Part shown: one piece after another, positions 52,722 to 62,618 of the stretch
Position numbering within the stretch: the stretch's first letter is position 1
Layout: each line of letters begins with the position of its first letter
Origin: Candidatus Hydrothermarchaeum profundi
GTDB taxonomy: Archaea; Hydrothermarchaeota; Hydrothermarchaeia; Hydrothermarchaeales; Hydrothermarchaeaceae
Reading direction: 5' to 3'
DNA: 64,000 bases
Assembly (NCBI GenBank): GCA_002011125.2
Contig: MTMF02000009.1
Location: 364,006 to 428,005 of the forward strand
Position numbers and translations under genes: made by a program
Notes under the pieces: model-generated
The model's input: only the letters and a program-made list of their open reading frames with translations
Databases searched by the model: none
What the model was told of the DNA's origin: nothing

Positions 52722-54484
52722 TACCTATAGTAATATTCTCCTTTATCTTTCTGTTCTCTATCTTTCTTACTTCCCTCTTTATTTATTCTCGGTCTACCAG
52801 TATCCTTATCTCTTCGGAAAGTAACTCCAATGTCCTTTAAAAACGCATTCATTCCCTCCCTCATATTTAAAGGCTTAGTGGAATAACCTTTTACCCCCGG
52901 TTTCCCATAGAATGCCATAATCCTGTCAGATATATAATCGATAAAAAGGATATCATGGTCAACTACTATCCCTGTAGCTTCCCTTTTTTCCATAACCCTC
53001 CTTATCATCTTAGCAACTTTTAGTCTTTGCTCTACATCAAGATACGCCGAAGGCTCGTCTAATAAGTAAATATCCGCCTCCCTACCTAGACAGATTGCAA
53101 TAGCTACTCTCTGAAGCTCACCTCCACTAAGGTCCCCCATCTGCCTTTCATATAGAAACTCCAGGTCGAGATAATTTGAGATTTCAGTCTGAAAAATCCC
53201 CGAAGAAATATCAACCGCTTTATTCAAAGCTTCTAAAACAGTTATGTTTTCATCGGGCTTAATATATTGTGGTTTATAAGAGACTTTTATTTTCAAATCA
53301 ACGATTCCAACATCCGGCTTGATAATATTTGCAAGCATCTTAACAAAAGTTGTTTTTCCTGTAGCATTTGGACCCACTGCGCCAATTACTTCTCCTCTTC
53401 TTATTTCTCCTCCCTCTACCTCTAATGAGAAGCCATTATAATTTTTTTTCAAGTCTGAGTAAGTGAGCAAAATCTCTCCTCCCCATCCTTCCGACGGAGG
53501 CCTAACTTCAAATTTGACGGGCTCATCCCGGAATCTAATATTTTCCTCTTTTAAATACCCCTGTAAATACACATTAATTCCCTGTCTAACTAATCTAGGA
53601 TGCGAAACTATACCATATGCACCGACAGAACCATACATCATATTCACATAATCTGCAAGATAATCGAGAACTACTAAATCATGCTCAACTACTAAAACAC
53701 GCCTATCTTTTGCTATCTCTCTAATTAATCTCGCCACATTCAGCCGTTGCTTCACATCCAAGTAGCTCGAGGGTTCATCTAAGATATAAAAATCTGCGTC
53801 TTTAAGAAGGCATGCAGCGATAGCGACTCTCTGAAGCTCACCACCAGATATCTTATCAATGTCCCTCTCAATAGCCTCTTCTAATTCCAGCTTTTCAACT
53901 ATTGAATGAAAATCTCCTTTTTCATCTACTTTTTTCAATAAATCACCAACATTTCCTTTAACCGCCTTAGGCAACAAATCTACATATTGAGGCTTATGAA
54001 CAACATTAATCTCATTCTCATATAGGGCGTAAAAAAAATCATAAAGAGCTAGACCGGAATAATATTCTAATACCTTTTCTTTATTGCCCTCTTCTTTAAA
54101 ATTTCCAAAATTTGGAATGAGTTCACCAGAAAATATCTTTACTATTGTAGTCTTCCCCATTCCATTTTGACCTATTATACCTGTAACTGAATTTTCACGC
54201 GGATACGGCAGCCTGAATAACCTAAAAGCATTTTCCCCATATTGATGAATGATGTCTTTTTTTAGCTCCTCAGGTAATCCTATAATTGATATGGCTTTAA
54301 AGGGACATTTCTTGGGACAGATACCACAACCTGTGCAAAGCTCCTCAGAAATAAGAGGTTTATTATCTTCTCCTATTATTATACACTCTTTTCCTGTCCT
54401 GTTAATAGGACAAACTCTGCCGCATATAAAGTTACAGTTAATACCGTTTTTACATTGGTCTCGTTTGAGTACTGCTATTCTCAT
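52721..54484 (-). CDS. abcE1: ABCE1/RLI ribosome recycling ATPase
   Basis: The 587-residue protein begins with two 4Fe-4S motifs (NGINCNFICGRVCPI, CTGCGICPKKCPF). Two ABC ATPase halves follow: Walker A GQNGMGKTT and GPNATGKTT, with signatures ISGGELQRVAIA and LSGGELQRVAIA. ABCE1 splits ribosomes after termination or rescue together with aPelota or aRF1. aPelota is encoded at 24066. It lies between a small zincin-like gene and the LOG-like gene, with tight spacing on both sides. Confidence 0.96.
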   Translation of the reverse strand: MRIAVLKRDQCKNGINCNFICGRVCPINRTGKECIIIGEDNKPLISEELCTGCGICPKKCPFKAISIIGLPEELKKDIIHQYGENAFRLFRLPYPRENSVTGIIGQNGMGKTTIVKIFSGELIPNFGNFKEEGNKEKVLEYYSGLALYDFFYALYENEINVVHKPQYVDLLPKAVKGNVGDLLKKVDEKGDFHSIVEKLELEEAIERDIDKISGGELQRVAIAACLLKDADFYILDEPSSYLDVKQRLNVARLIREIAKDRRVLVVEHDLVVLDYLADYVNMMYGSVGAYGIVSHPRLVRQGINVYLQGYLKEENIRFRDEPVKFEVRPPSEGWGGEILLTYSDLKKNYNGFSLEVEGGEIRRGEVIGAVGPNATGKTTFVKMLANIIKPDVGIVDLKIKVSYKPQYIKPDENITVLEALNKAVDISSGIFQTEISNYLDLEFLYERQMGDLSGGELQRVAIAICLGREADIYLLDEPSAYLDVEQRLKVAKMIRRVMEKREATGIVVDHDILFIDYISDRIMAFYGKPGVKGYSTKPLNMREGMNAFLKDIGVTFRRDKDTGRPRINKEGSKKDREQKDKGEYYYR

Positions 54485-54506
54485 AAGTCAACCAATCCAA
54501 ATTAGT

Positions 54507-55007
54507 TTACATTATATACTCTATGTTGGAGCGGTCAAAATCTTTTACCACTTCTATTTGGAATTCTCTATCAACTTTCCAATCCAACGAAGGATATATT
54601 ACCTTTGGTAGATATTTCTCTATGTTCCTTGCAATCTTGGTTACGATGTGATCTTCTCCAAAGAGTTCTCTGCTAATTTGATAAACTAACTCCCTCGTTG
54701 AGATCTCATCCAAGAATCCTAAGGAATGAAGATATTCGTGAAGCAAAACATGGAAAGCATAGGGCTTGAATAGTTCAGGCTTATCCCTAAAAATGCTTCT
54801 TAATGGCGTTTTGTTTACAATAATTATGTTAGAACCTACCGGATAAAATGCTCCAATCCAGAAGTTTTTATCCCCGCCCAACTCAGCTAACCCCAGAGTT
54901 AGACCTGCTCTACCAATATTAAATACTTTCCTTACACCTTCTTTTACAACTTCAAATATGTCCGCAAAACTTTCCGCTTCACCTAAACGTTCAGAAAATG
55001 TTTTCAT
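54507..55007 (-). CDS. Small zincin-like protein
   Basis: The 166-residue protein has HEYLHSLGFLDE, an HExxHxxGxxD zinc-peptidase motif of metzincin-like spacing. No signal peptide is seen, so it acts inside the cell or is inactive. The rest matches no family I recognise. It ends 22 bases before abcE1 and is probably co-transcribed with it, hinting at a link with translation or protein turnover. Confidence 0.65.
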   Translation of the reverse strand: MKTFSERLGEAESFADIFEVVKEGVRKVFNIGRAGLTLGLAELGGDKNFWIGAFYPVGSNIIIVNKTPLRSIFRDKPELFKPYAFHVLLHEYLHSLGFLDEISTRELVYQISRELFGEDHIVTKIARNIEKYLPKVIYPSLDWKVDREFQIEVVKDFDRSNIEYIM

Positions 55008-55056
55008 ATAACGTCACTTTAAGTAACTTTTTGTAAGAATAACATCTAAAATTTTA

Positions 55057-55722
55057 TCAAAACCCATAAAAAAGTCTTTGGGCTAATCGCTCCGGTAGAC
55101 CGACTTCTCCAATACGCTGTGCAACCTCATTAATGTTATAGGATACCCTCCTTATCTCTACTTTTCTCGTATCGGTATTAAACACAGCATAACTGGCACG
55201 GGGATCACCATCCCTAGGTTGGCCCACAGATCCAGGATTAATTACCATCTTTCCATTAATTTTTTTTACAAAGGGAATATGAGTATGCCCAATGATTACC
55301 ACATCGCTTTTAACGTAATTGAAAAAATCGAGGAAAACATAATCGGGGGAATCAGGAAAAATATACTCTTCAAGTGGATCTTTTGGGCTTCCATGAGTCA
55401 TATATAAATCATCGTTATAGGTTAGAGGAAGCCTTTGTAAAAACTCCTTGTTCTTATCCTCTAAAACGTTAATCGTCCAATCTATCGCAGCTGCAGCAAT
55501 TGGATTAAACCAAGAAGTGTCACCAGTAATTACAGCGCGGTCATGATTGCCTAATACTGAAATAATTTTTTTCTCTTTAAATATCTCTATAACTTCATTT
55601 GGGTAAGGATTATAACCCACTAGATCACCAGAGCAATATATTGGCAAACCGCCAATATCTTCTAAGACCTCTAGAAAGGCAGGTAAATTGGAATGAATAT
55701 CAGCGATTATTGCAACCTCCAT
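55057..55722 (-). CDS. YfcE/MJ0936-like metallophosphoesterase
   Basis: The 221-residue protein has all calcineurin-like phosphoesterase motifs: IADIHSNLPAFLEVL, GDLVGYNPYP, GNHDRAV, THGSPKDP and GHTHIPF. MJ0936-type enzymes act on phosphodiesters with Mn or Ni. The natural substrate is unknown. It is divergent from the GT-C gene. Confidence 0.92.
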   Translation of the reverse strand: MEVAIIADIHSNLPAFLEVLEDIGGLPIYCSGDLVGYNPYPNEVIEIFKEKKIISVLGNHDRAVITGDTSWFNPIAAAAIDWTINVLEDKNKEFLQRLPLTYNDDLYMTHGSPKDPLEEYIFPDSPDYVFLDFFNYVKSDVVIIGHTHIPFVKKINGKMVINPGSVGQPRDGDPRASYAVFNTDTRKVEIRRVSYNINEVAQRIGEVGLPERLAQRLFYGF

Positions 55723-55781
55723 GAATTTAAATCTACGTATAAAGAATTTTTAAAATGTTGCTATGGTGAGGAGGTATCTAG

Positions 55782-57443
55782 TTGGAAATACGCCGATTGG
55801 AAATTTCGTTTTTAATAGTTATATATTTAATAGGATTATACTTTCGTTTGGCACCTAGGCTTGATATCAATCCTCATCTATTAACTTTTCAAGGGGATAT
55901 ATGGTACCGCATATGTATGGCACAGTTCATCTACGACCATAAAGCACTTCCCCACCCAGACATTAGATATTTAGCTTATGGATATGTCCCGATGTGGTAT
56001 CCTCCCCTCTCCCCAATTTTATTCGCACTGGCAAGCTATATATTAAAAATTGATATCCCAACCCTAAGCTCTAGAGTCATTCCTTTTATAGAATCCCTGA
56101 CGCCATTAAGCATTTATTTTCTGGCCAAGTATTTATATAACGAAAAAGTCGCCTTTATTTCTACTTTAGCCCTCGCGCTTACACCTTCTTTTATTTTTTG
56201 GTCAGGCATTTCAGACCCCCAATCCTTCACCCTTTTTATGATCCCTATACTCGTTCTATTATGGGTTGACTACTCTAGAAAGCAAGATATCTTCAAACAG
56301 AAGCGAGATCTTCGCAGGCTAATAGTAATAGGCGTGTTACTAGCATTTAATTTTCTGACGCATTTGTCCTATTTTCTCGAGCTTCTAATACTTTTCATGG
56401 TCACTTTAGCATTGATTGGTATTAGAGAAGCCAAAAAAAGCCTCGTTCTGGATTACTTTTTAGTGCTTGGAATTTCTCAAATTCTTACCGCCCCTTGGTG
56501 GGCTCTAATGGACTCAAAAACACTTTATTGGTGGTGGATTAAAGCCCTTGTAACATCGAGTGGACTATATTCAGCTACAAAACAGCTGAATGAATACGGA
56601 GTTATAGCGGCTATTCTAGGAATTCTTGGATTCATTTATATTACCCACCAATACATATTTCGCCGCAGGCTAAGAAATCTCATAATAATACTTTGGACTA
56701 TTCCTCTCTTTTTAGAGACCCAAAATGAGATAATAATCTCGGGTCTATCGATTGTTACTCCCTCTCTCGCTCATTCTTTAGAATGGTCAACGCTAGGTAA
56801 ACCATTGGAAGGATTTAGATTTTATCCATTCCTAGCGCAACCTATTTCATTAGCAATAGGAGTAGTGGTAACTGATATCGCGGCTAGAATGAATATATCA
56901 CTAAAAAAATCCGGCTACATATTTATTTTTTTGATCATTTCTTTTCTTGCGTGGGGGGTATACTATTATAATCTTGATGTCCGGTTCCAAACCTCAGGGC
57001 TTGTTATAGACGAGTATAATGCGGCTTTGTGGTTTAGGGAGAACTCTGGGCCAAATGATAGAATTATCGCGGACTATTATAGAGCACAGATGTTCGCAGG
57101 GGTCAATGGCGGAAAAGCTCTCTTGGGAGGCATGTTTCCACTTAGAAACTTAGAGTATCCCTATATTAAGGCACCAGGTCAGGTACAAAATGACTTGTAC
57201 GTCCTATACAAAACCTCGGATCCTAAAATAGCTTGGGAGATCGCTAAGAGGTATGGGGCTACTCATATTTTTTACTCTGATAATATGATCAGATACGGTA
57301 ATCTACTATCCTACTACAAACCCGCCAGCCAATACGGAGTAGATATAAGCAAGTCAAAATTTAATGATAACAGATATTTCGAAATTATATACAACTCCCG
57401 CTCGATCTACGGAGAAACTGTTATCGTCAAAGTAAAGGATTAA
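55782..57443 (+). CDS. GT-C-type membrane glycosyltransferase, STT3/AglB-like
   Basis: The 553-residue protein has about 11 hydrophobic helices. An early loop, FQGDIWYRICMAQFIYDH, resembles the Asp-containing DxxYY/R loop of STT3/AglB enzymes. A C-terminal soluble domain (GPNDRIIADYYRAQ, YGATHIFYSDN) follows. It is shorter than typical AglB and lacks a clear WWDYG motif, so a related lipid-linked sugar transferase is more likely. TTG 55782 is supported by GAGGAGGT at 55768-55775. Confidence 0.7.
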   Translation: MEIRRLEISFLIVIYLIGLYFRLAPRLDINPHLLTFQGDIWYRICMAQFIYDHKALPHPDIRYLAYGYVPMWYPPLSPILFALASYILKIDIPTLSSRVIPFIESLTPLSIYFLAKYLYNEKVAFISTLALALTPSFIFWSGISDPQSFTLFMIPILVLLWVDYSRKQDIFKQKRDLRRLIVIGVLLAFNFLTHLSYFLELLILFMVTLALIGIREAKKSLVLDYFLVLGISQILTAPWWALMDSKTLYWWWIKALVTSSGLYSATKQLNEYGVIAAILGILGFIYITHQYIFRRRLRNLIIILWTIPLFLETQNEIIISGLSIVTPSLAHSLEWSTLGKPLEGFRFYPFLAQPISLAIGVVVTDIAARMNISLKKSGYIFIFLIISFLAWGVYYYNLDVRFQTSGLVIDEYNAALWFRENSGPNDRIIADYYRAQMFAGVNGGKALLGGMFPLRNLEYPYIKAPGQVQNDLYVLYKTSDPKIAWEIAKRYGATHIFYSDNMIRYGNLLSYYKPASQYGVDISKSKFNDNRYFEIIYNSRSIYGETVIVKVKD

Positions 57444-57516
57444 ATTATTTACATGCAAGCTTGAGATAAAACTTAAATAACTACGAGACGAAAAACAAGG
57501 GCAAGGTGAAATTTTA

Positions 57517-60246
57517 ATGGGAGTTTGCCCGAAGTGTGGAGAGCCTATCTCTCCAGATGCAGAGTTTTGCTTGAGTTGTGGATGGAGGATCGTAGAAAAG
57601 GAGAAACCCCAAATAAAAGATTCTGAAGAGGATATAAAATTAATAGAAAAGGGAAAAGAATATATTGAATCCAAAAAGTATGAGAAAGCTTTAGAAAAAT
57701 TTAATGAAGCTTTAAAGCTTAAAAAGAGCCCTGAAGCATTGTTTTATAAGGCATTGACCTTGAAAGAGTGGGGTCTTTCTTTAGGCGATAATAAGAAGCT
57801 TAAATCTTCTCTTGAGATCTTTGCAGAATATGAAGAACTATATCCGCCGGACGCTAAACTGTGGTATAACAGGGGAGTAATTCTCGCTACCCTTGGAAAT
57901 TATAAAAAAGCGGCTGATTGCTATGAAAAGGCGTTAAGACTTGACCCCGGGAATCCTCTATATCGGAGATCATTAGAAACTATTGAAAAGCCTAAGGTGA
58001 GCCACGTAACTGAAAATGAAGGAGCGATTCTTAAAAAGGTGAACCTCTCTGAAAAGTTGGACCTTCCTTTTCCAAAAAATTATGTATGTTTGGTTTCTGG
58101 GCCCCCCGGAGTAGGAAAACATGAATACTGTCTTCAACTCGTAAAAAAATATCTGGAAAAAGGAGAAAACATAGTATACATTACCACAGAGAGATCTCCG
58201 ACAGAAATTAAAAAGATGATGCGCAGGTTAGGAGTCGATATTACCCTCTATGAAGGCAAACGATTTATATTCATTGATATATATTCCCATACAACCGGAG
58301 AGAGATATGAAAAAGCTCTCCGAGTGGATAACCCTGCCAATTTGAATGCTATTAGCGTACAGCTTTCAAAAGCTATTGACATCGTTGGAAAACCGGCGAG
58401 AATATTTTTCGATTCAATTTCTAATCTTTTCCTTTACGCGGCAGAACCAGAGATTAAAAAATTTTTCGGCACCCTTTCATCTAGGATTAAAAGCGAATAC
58501 GGTTTTATCCTTTACACCTTGCAGGAAGATATGCATGATGAAAAAACAGTGATTGCTCTCAAGGCGATGGTAGACGCTGTATTAGAGATGAGATTTGAAG
58601 AAGGTCCTCCACTCAAAAGATATTTCAGAGTACACCATGCCAAAGGGTTAAAAATATCTCCTCAGTGGTATGAGTTCACGATAGAGGAAGACGGAATTAG
58701 GATAGTAACAGAAAAAGTTGTTGAGAAGAAAAAAGTCAAACCTAAAAAAGTATCTACCACCATTATAAAAGCAGGAGTAGTGCTGATAATTTTAATTATT
58801 GGAACTATAGCTTTTCAACTAATTTCACCGGGAACTGAGAAAGAAGCAAGTGAAATTAGATTTGAACCGCCGTCACAACAACAAATCTCTCAACTACAGA
58901 AATGGATAGAGGATAATCCCGGTAAATGGGAAGAATTAAAGGCAAAATATAAAGTGGAAAAGCTTGAGGAACTATCTAAGGAAGAGGCTTCGCAAATAAT
59001 AGAAGAATTCGTTTCTGTATCTATTAACGAGATATACTCATTTTATCCAAATAAAATGGTAAGAATCAATGGAAAAGAGGTACCTGCCTTCATTGAGGTT
59101 AAAAACCGTATTGACCCCAAAGCCCCAAATAAGGGATGGCTCCTTATGGAAACTCCATTCTATAGGATAGAACTTAATCTAGACCATCCCTACTATCTAC
59201 TTAGAGATAAACTAAACAATCGAGATGTTCTCGTATATAACGATACGGTAGAAAACCCTATCGACATGATAACAGGCAGTGACATGGGATTTGCAGACCA
59301 TTCTGGGGAGAATAAGATACAGTGGTCCACGACGGCCTTACACGACTCTGACGGTATTACAAGATATAAGGTTGTTTTCGAAGATAAGAAAAATGGATTC
59401 GTGCTTATTGACACAGAGGGTTGGGATGTGCTCTCCCAAGAGCCTTTCTCTGGTTACGACATAGAAGGAGAAGTAATGTTTGGCTTATTCACTGATAGAC
59501 CATACTTTATCGATGCAACTGAGCTAAACAATTTGCAGGAAATGGGGCTAGCATTACCTAAGAAATTCCGAAACCCGGATGAGATTGTAAAGTCTTGGGT
59601 TCTCAACCCAGAGTACAGCTCAGCTGTGATAAAGGGGGGAGATCCAAATCACCTAAATAGGCGACTTTATGAAGAACTGTATGAGGTAAGGGATGTAGCC
59701 AATGTTGGGAGAAAACCTTACCACTTTGGGTCTACAGCCATATCCAAGATGTTCCCTACACATTACCTTTTCGGAGATAAAAGAAGTTTTGCAATAATTT
59801 TTTCATTGCCTGAAGGAAAATTCAGATGGGACGATTCATTAGGAGTATATGGCGAACAGATAACAGGTGAATTCATATTATATGTGGATAAGCCTCAACC
59901 AGCTGTATCTTTCTCTGTTGAACCTGTCAACGAGCTCGAGTTCCTTTACGATATAAAAGACTTTTCTACCATAGAAGGCTACCAAGAGTCTATGAAAGAA
60001 ATACTCCAGAAATACGGACTAGAGTATCCTGGGGAACCGATTGAATACGATAAGTGGGTTACAAAAAGATTCGCATATGTAATCACATTAACAAAAAACT
60101 GGTATAATCCTGCAACTAATAAGCCGATAGACGAAGCCTGGAACATCGCAGACAAAGGGCTTGAAGACTTTAAAAACTATGAAGACATAATATATAAGCA
60201 GATGGAGGCAACTTTACCACTAGCTTTGATGCTAGCCGGTAGATAA
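57517..60246 (+). CDS. Zinc-ribbon/TPR/KaiC-like/transmembrane fusion protein
   Basis: This 909-residue protein has a zinc ribbon (CPKCGEP, CLSCGWR; C4, C7, C18, C21), TPR repeats (residues 45-150) and a RecA/KaiC-like domain (185-400). The Walker A is GPPGVGKHE, with His in place of the usual Ser/Thr. Walker B is RIFFDSISNLF. One transmembrane helix (416-436) and a C-terminal domain of about 470 residues predicted to be outside the cell follow. I know no described family with this full order. The KaiC-like ATPase gene follows after 23 bases and may be a partner. Confidence 0.75.
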   Translation: MGVCPKCGEPISPDAEFCLSCGWRIVEKEKPQIKDSEEDIKLIEKGKEYIESKKYEKALEKFNEALKLKKSPEALFYKALTLKEWGLSLGDNKKLKSSLEIFAEYEELYPPDAKLWYNRGVILATLGNYKKAADCYEKALRLDPGNPLYRRSLETIEKPKVSHVTENEGAILKKVNLSEKLDLPFPKNYVCLVSGPPGVGKHEYCLQLVKKYLEKGENIVYITTERSPTEIKKMMRRLGVDITLYEGKRFIFIDIYSHTTGERYEKALRVDNPANLNAISVQLSKAIDIVGKPARIFFDSISNLFLYAAEPEIKKFFGTLSSRIKSEYGFILYTLQEDMHDEKTVIALKAMVDAVLEMRFEEGPPLKRYFRVHHAKGLKISPQWYEFTIEEDGIRIVTEKVVEKKKVKPKKVSTTIIKAGVVLIILIIGTIAFQLISPGTEKEASEIRFEPPSQQQISQLQKWIEDNPGKWEELKAKYKVEKLEELSKEEASQIIEEFVSVSINEIYSFYPNKMVRINGKEVPAFIEVKNRIDPKAPNKGWLLMETPFYRIELNLDHPYYLLRDKLNNRDVLVYNDTVENPIDMITGSDMGFADHSGENKIQWSTTALHDSDGITRYKVVFEDKKNGFVLIDTEGWDVLSQEPFSGYDIEGEVMFGLFTDRPYFIDATELNNLQEMGLALPKKFRNPDEIVKSWVLNPEYSSAVIKGGDPNHLNRRLYEELYEVRDVANVGRKPYHFGSTAISKMFPTHYLFGDKRSFAIIFSLPEGKFRWDDSLGVYGEQITGEFILYVDKPQPAVSFSVEPVNELEFLYDIKDFSTIEGYQESMKEILQKYGLEYPGEPIEYDKWVTKRFAYVITLTKNWYNPATNKPIDEAWNIADKGLEDFKNYEDIIYKQMEATLPLALMLAGR

Positions 60247-60269
60247 AAAAATATGAAGTGAGAGAAAGC

Positions 60270-61040
60270 ATGATTGAGAGAACCCCAACCGGTATACCCG
60301 GACTTGATGAAATGTTAAATGGAGGTATCCCCAAAGGGTATACTGTACTAATCGCCGGAGGTCCGGGATCTGGTAAAAGTACCTTCGCAATGCAGGTCTT
60401 AGCTAATGGGGTATCCAAATATGGTGAGAACGGCGTCTATATTTCACTAGAAGAAAGAGCTACTGATATTATTAAAAACTTCTCTCCATTCGGATGGGAT
60501 TTGAGTAAAATAAAAATTATAAGCATGATCCCTCAGAAAGCGAGTCTCGCTAAAGATGTGAAGTATCTAAGCCCTGAGGAAGTGTCTGGTAAAGCTGAAG
60601 AAAAAAATTACCTAGAACTTAATCCTAAAAGATTCTCAGTCGACACAGCTAAAGATGTCATAATTAAAGAAGTAGCAAAAACTAATGCCAAAAGACTTGT
60701 TATAGATTCATTAGCAGGATTTTCAATGCAAATAAATGATCCCTTTGAAATTAGGCAAGAAATTCTAGGTCTTAGCAATCTACTCAATAACTTAGGGTGC
60801 ACCTCATTCCTTCTCACCGAGATGCCAGAAGGCCAAAAAGGCGTAAGTAGATACGGGATGGAAGAATTCATATGCCAGGGAGTCATAGCTTTATATAATA
60901 TAAGGAAAGGCAGTGAACGTGTACGTGGTCTGGAGATACTGAAGATGAGAGGTACTAAGCACAGTCAGAAGATAGTAATGTTAGAGATAGGTCCAAAAGG
61001 AGTTGTCGTCTACCCTGACGAAGAACTATATCGAGAGTAA
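60270..61040 (+). CDS. KaiC/RadA-like ATPase
   Basis: The protein of about 256 residues starts IERTPTGIPGLDEMLNGGIP and has Walker A GGPGSGKSTFA, the catalytic pair in YISLEERA and Walker B RLVIDSLAGFS. It is a single-domain archaeal KaiC/RAD55 relative, often linked with signalling and membrane proteins. ATG 60270 is chosen over GTG 60258. It follows the zinc-ribbon/TPR/KaiC fusion gene directly and abuts the stop of the convergent secretion ATPase. Confidence 0.86.
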   Translation: MIERTPTGIPGLDEMLNGGIPKGYTVLIAGGPGSGKSTFAMQVLANGVSKYGENGVYISLEERATDIIKNFSPFGWDLSKIKIISMIPQKASLAKDVKYLSPEEVSGKAEEKNYLELNPKRFSVDTAKDVIIKEVAKTNAKRLVIDSLAGFSMQINDPFEIRQEILGLSNLLNNLGCTSFLLTEMPEGQKGVSRYGMEEFICQGVIALYNIRKGSERVRGLEILKMRGTKHSQKIVMLEIGPKGVVVYPDEELYRE

Positions 61041-62540
61041 TTAGGTTTTTATAGATTCCTGAATTTTATCTAAAACCATATCCGGCTTCTTGTAATAATC
61101 CTGAATCCATTTAGTGACTTCTTCCTGTTTTGTTATTCCTTTCCTCATTAGAAACTCAAGTATTATTTGCCTCTTCTGCATTTCTACGTTAACCTCATCT
61201 AACGATATCCCTGCTCTTTTAGCGATTTCCTGCATTAATCTACTGGGAGTACCTGTAGACTTTATTTTGTCTAACCTTGGATCGTACTCATAAATTCGGT
61301 TAAGCAATACTTTATCGCCCTCGGTTCCTGCAACTTCAGCTATTTCAGTTATCCTTCTCTTTATTTTACCCATAGCAACTATCCTATTTTGCATAATGAT
61401 AAGGTCCAAAGCAGGTATCATTATTAGAGGTACACTCATAGGCGGGTTTAATAATCTAGTGATGGTTTCGTTTGCCGTATTAGCATGACATGTGCCCATA
61501 TTACCATCATGCCCTGTATTCATAGCAACGAATAGCGTTGAAGCCTCTTCACCTCTTATCTCACCAAGTATTATTCTATCTGGACGCATTCTCAGAGTAT
61601 TTATAAGAAGCTGGTTAAAAGTTAGCCCACCCTTACCCTCAATATTTGGCGGTTTTGTTTCTAGTCTTATAAGATGTTTTAGCGGGAGCTGAAGTTCAGC
61701 TGTATCCTCAATTGTTATAACTCTATCATTTTTTGGAATAAAAGAACCAAGACAATTCAACGTCGTAGTTTTCCCAGAGCCTGTTCCACCAGATATTAAA
61801 ATATTAGAGGGTTTTACTCTTAAACCTTCTACTGCGATCCATAGAAAAGCACCCACTTCAGGCGTAAGAGTTCCAAAATTTAAAATATCTATAATGCTCA
61901 GAGCCTCTGCTCTAAATTTCCTTATTGTTATCGTAGAACCATCCAAAGAAGCCGGTCTTAAAGTAGCATTTACCCTATCGCCATTGGGTAGTCTGGCATC
62001 TAGTAGGGGATTGGCTGCATCTATCTTTCTTCCAGTGAACCTAGCGATTTTTTCAATTATTCTCTGAATGCTTTCATCATTTGTGAAAATGACGTTAGTA
62101 GGTATTGTACCGTATTTCCTATGCGCAACATAAACTGGAGCGTTTACACCTATAACCATTACTTCTTCCAAGTTATCATCTTGTAATAAAGGATCAATCG
62201 CACCATATCCTACCATGTTGTCAAGTACTATCGCCTTCATAGCCATTAGCTTTTCATTATCCGGGATCTCAAAATTTTCCATCTTTTTTAATCCGTCTTT
62301 TATGGCCTCAAGTTCCCCAAGCATTATTTTTAAAACATCCTCCTCTAATGCTTTCTTCTTTAAAGCGATATCAGTTACCGTTTCAACGTTTACGGTTACC
62401 TCTTTTATTGCCCGATCTTCTACGTCCTTCAAAAATTTTTTTTCAGCTAAAGTAAGGCGAGGAAGTTTGAGATGATAAGTAATATCATCCTCCTCTTCGA
62501 TAATCTCATAATTAGGCCCTGAGTCTAAAATTCGCATCAC
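61041..62540 (-). CDS. Type II/IV secretion or type IV pilus ATPase
   Basis: The 499-residue ATPase of the GspE/CpaF/VirB11 superfamily has Walker A ISGGTGSGKTTT, the Asp box VITIEDTAELQLP, Walker B DRIILGEIRGEEA and the His box MGTCHANTANETI. It would drive archaeal pilus or adhesion filament assembly. The partner membrane protein (GspF/TadC-like) is not next to it, so it stands alone here. Its stop directly abuts that of the KaiC-like gene. Confidence 0.88.
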   Translation of the reverse strand: MMRILDSGPNYEIIEEEDDITYHLKLPRLTLAEKKFLKDVEDRAIKEVTVNVETVTDIALKKKALEEDVLKIMLGELEAIKDGLKKMENFEIPDNEKLMAMKAIVLDNMVGYGAIDPLLQDDNLEEVMVIGVNAPVYVAHRKYGTIPTNVIFTNDESIQRIIEKIARFTGRKIDAANPLLDARLPNGDRVNATLRPASLDGSTITIRKFRAEALSIIDILNFGTLTPEVGAFLWIAVEGLRVKPSNILISGGTGSGKTTTLNCLGSFIPKNDRVITIEDTAELQLPLKHLIRLETKPPNIEGKGGLTFNQLLINTLRMRPDRIILGEIRGEEASTLFVAMNTGHDGNMGTCHANTANETITRLLNPPMSVPLIMIPALDLIIMQNRIVAMGKIKRRITEIAEVAGTEGDKVLLNRIYEYDPRLDKIKSTGTPSRLMQEIAKRAGISLDEVNVEMQKRQIILEFLMRKGITKQEEVTKWIQDYYKKPDMVLDKIQESIKT

Positions 62541-62618
62541 ATTATCTTTATAGTGTTCATACTAAAAATTTTTCCGCTATAGATAAACTTAATAAATGGG
62601 CTTGGCTTACATATCAAT

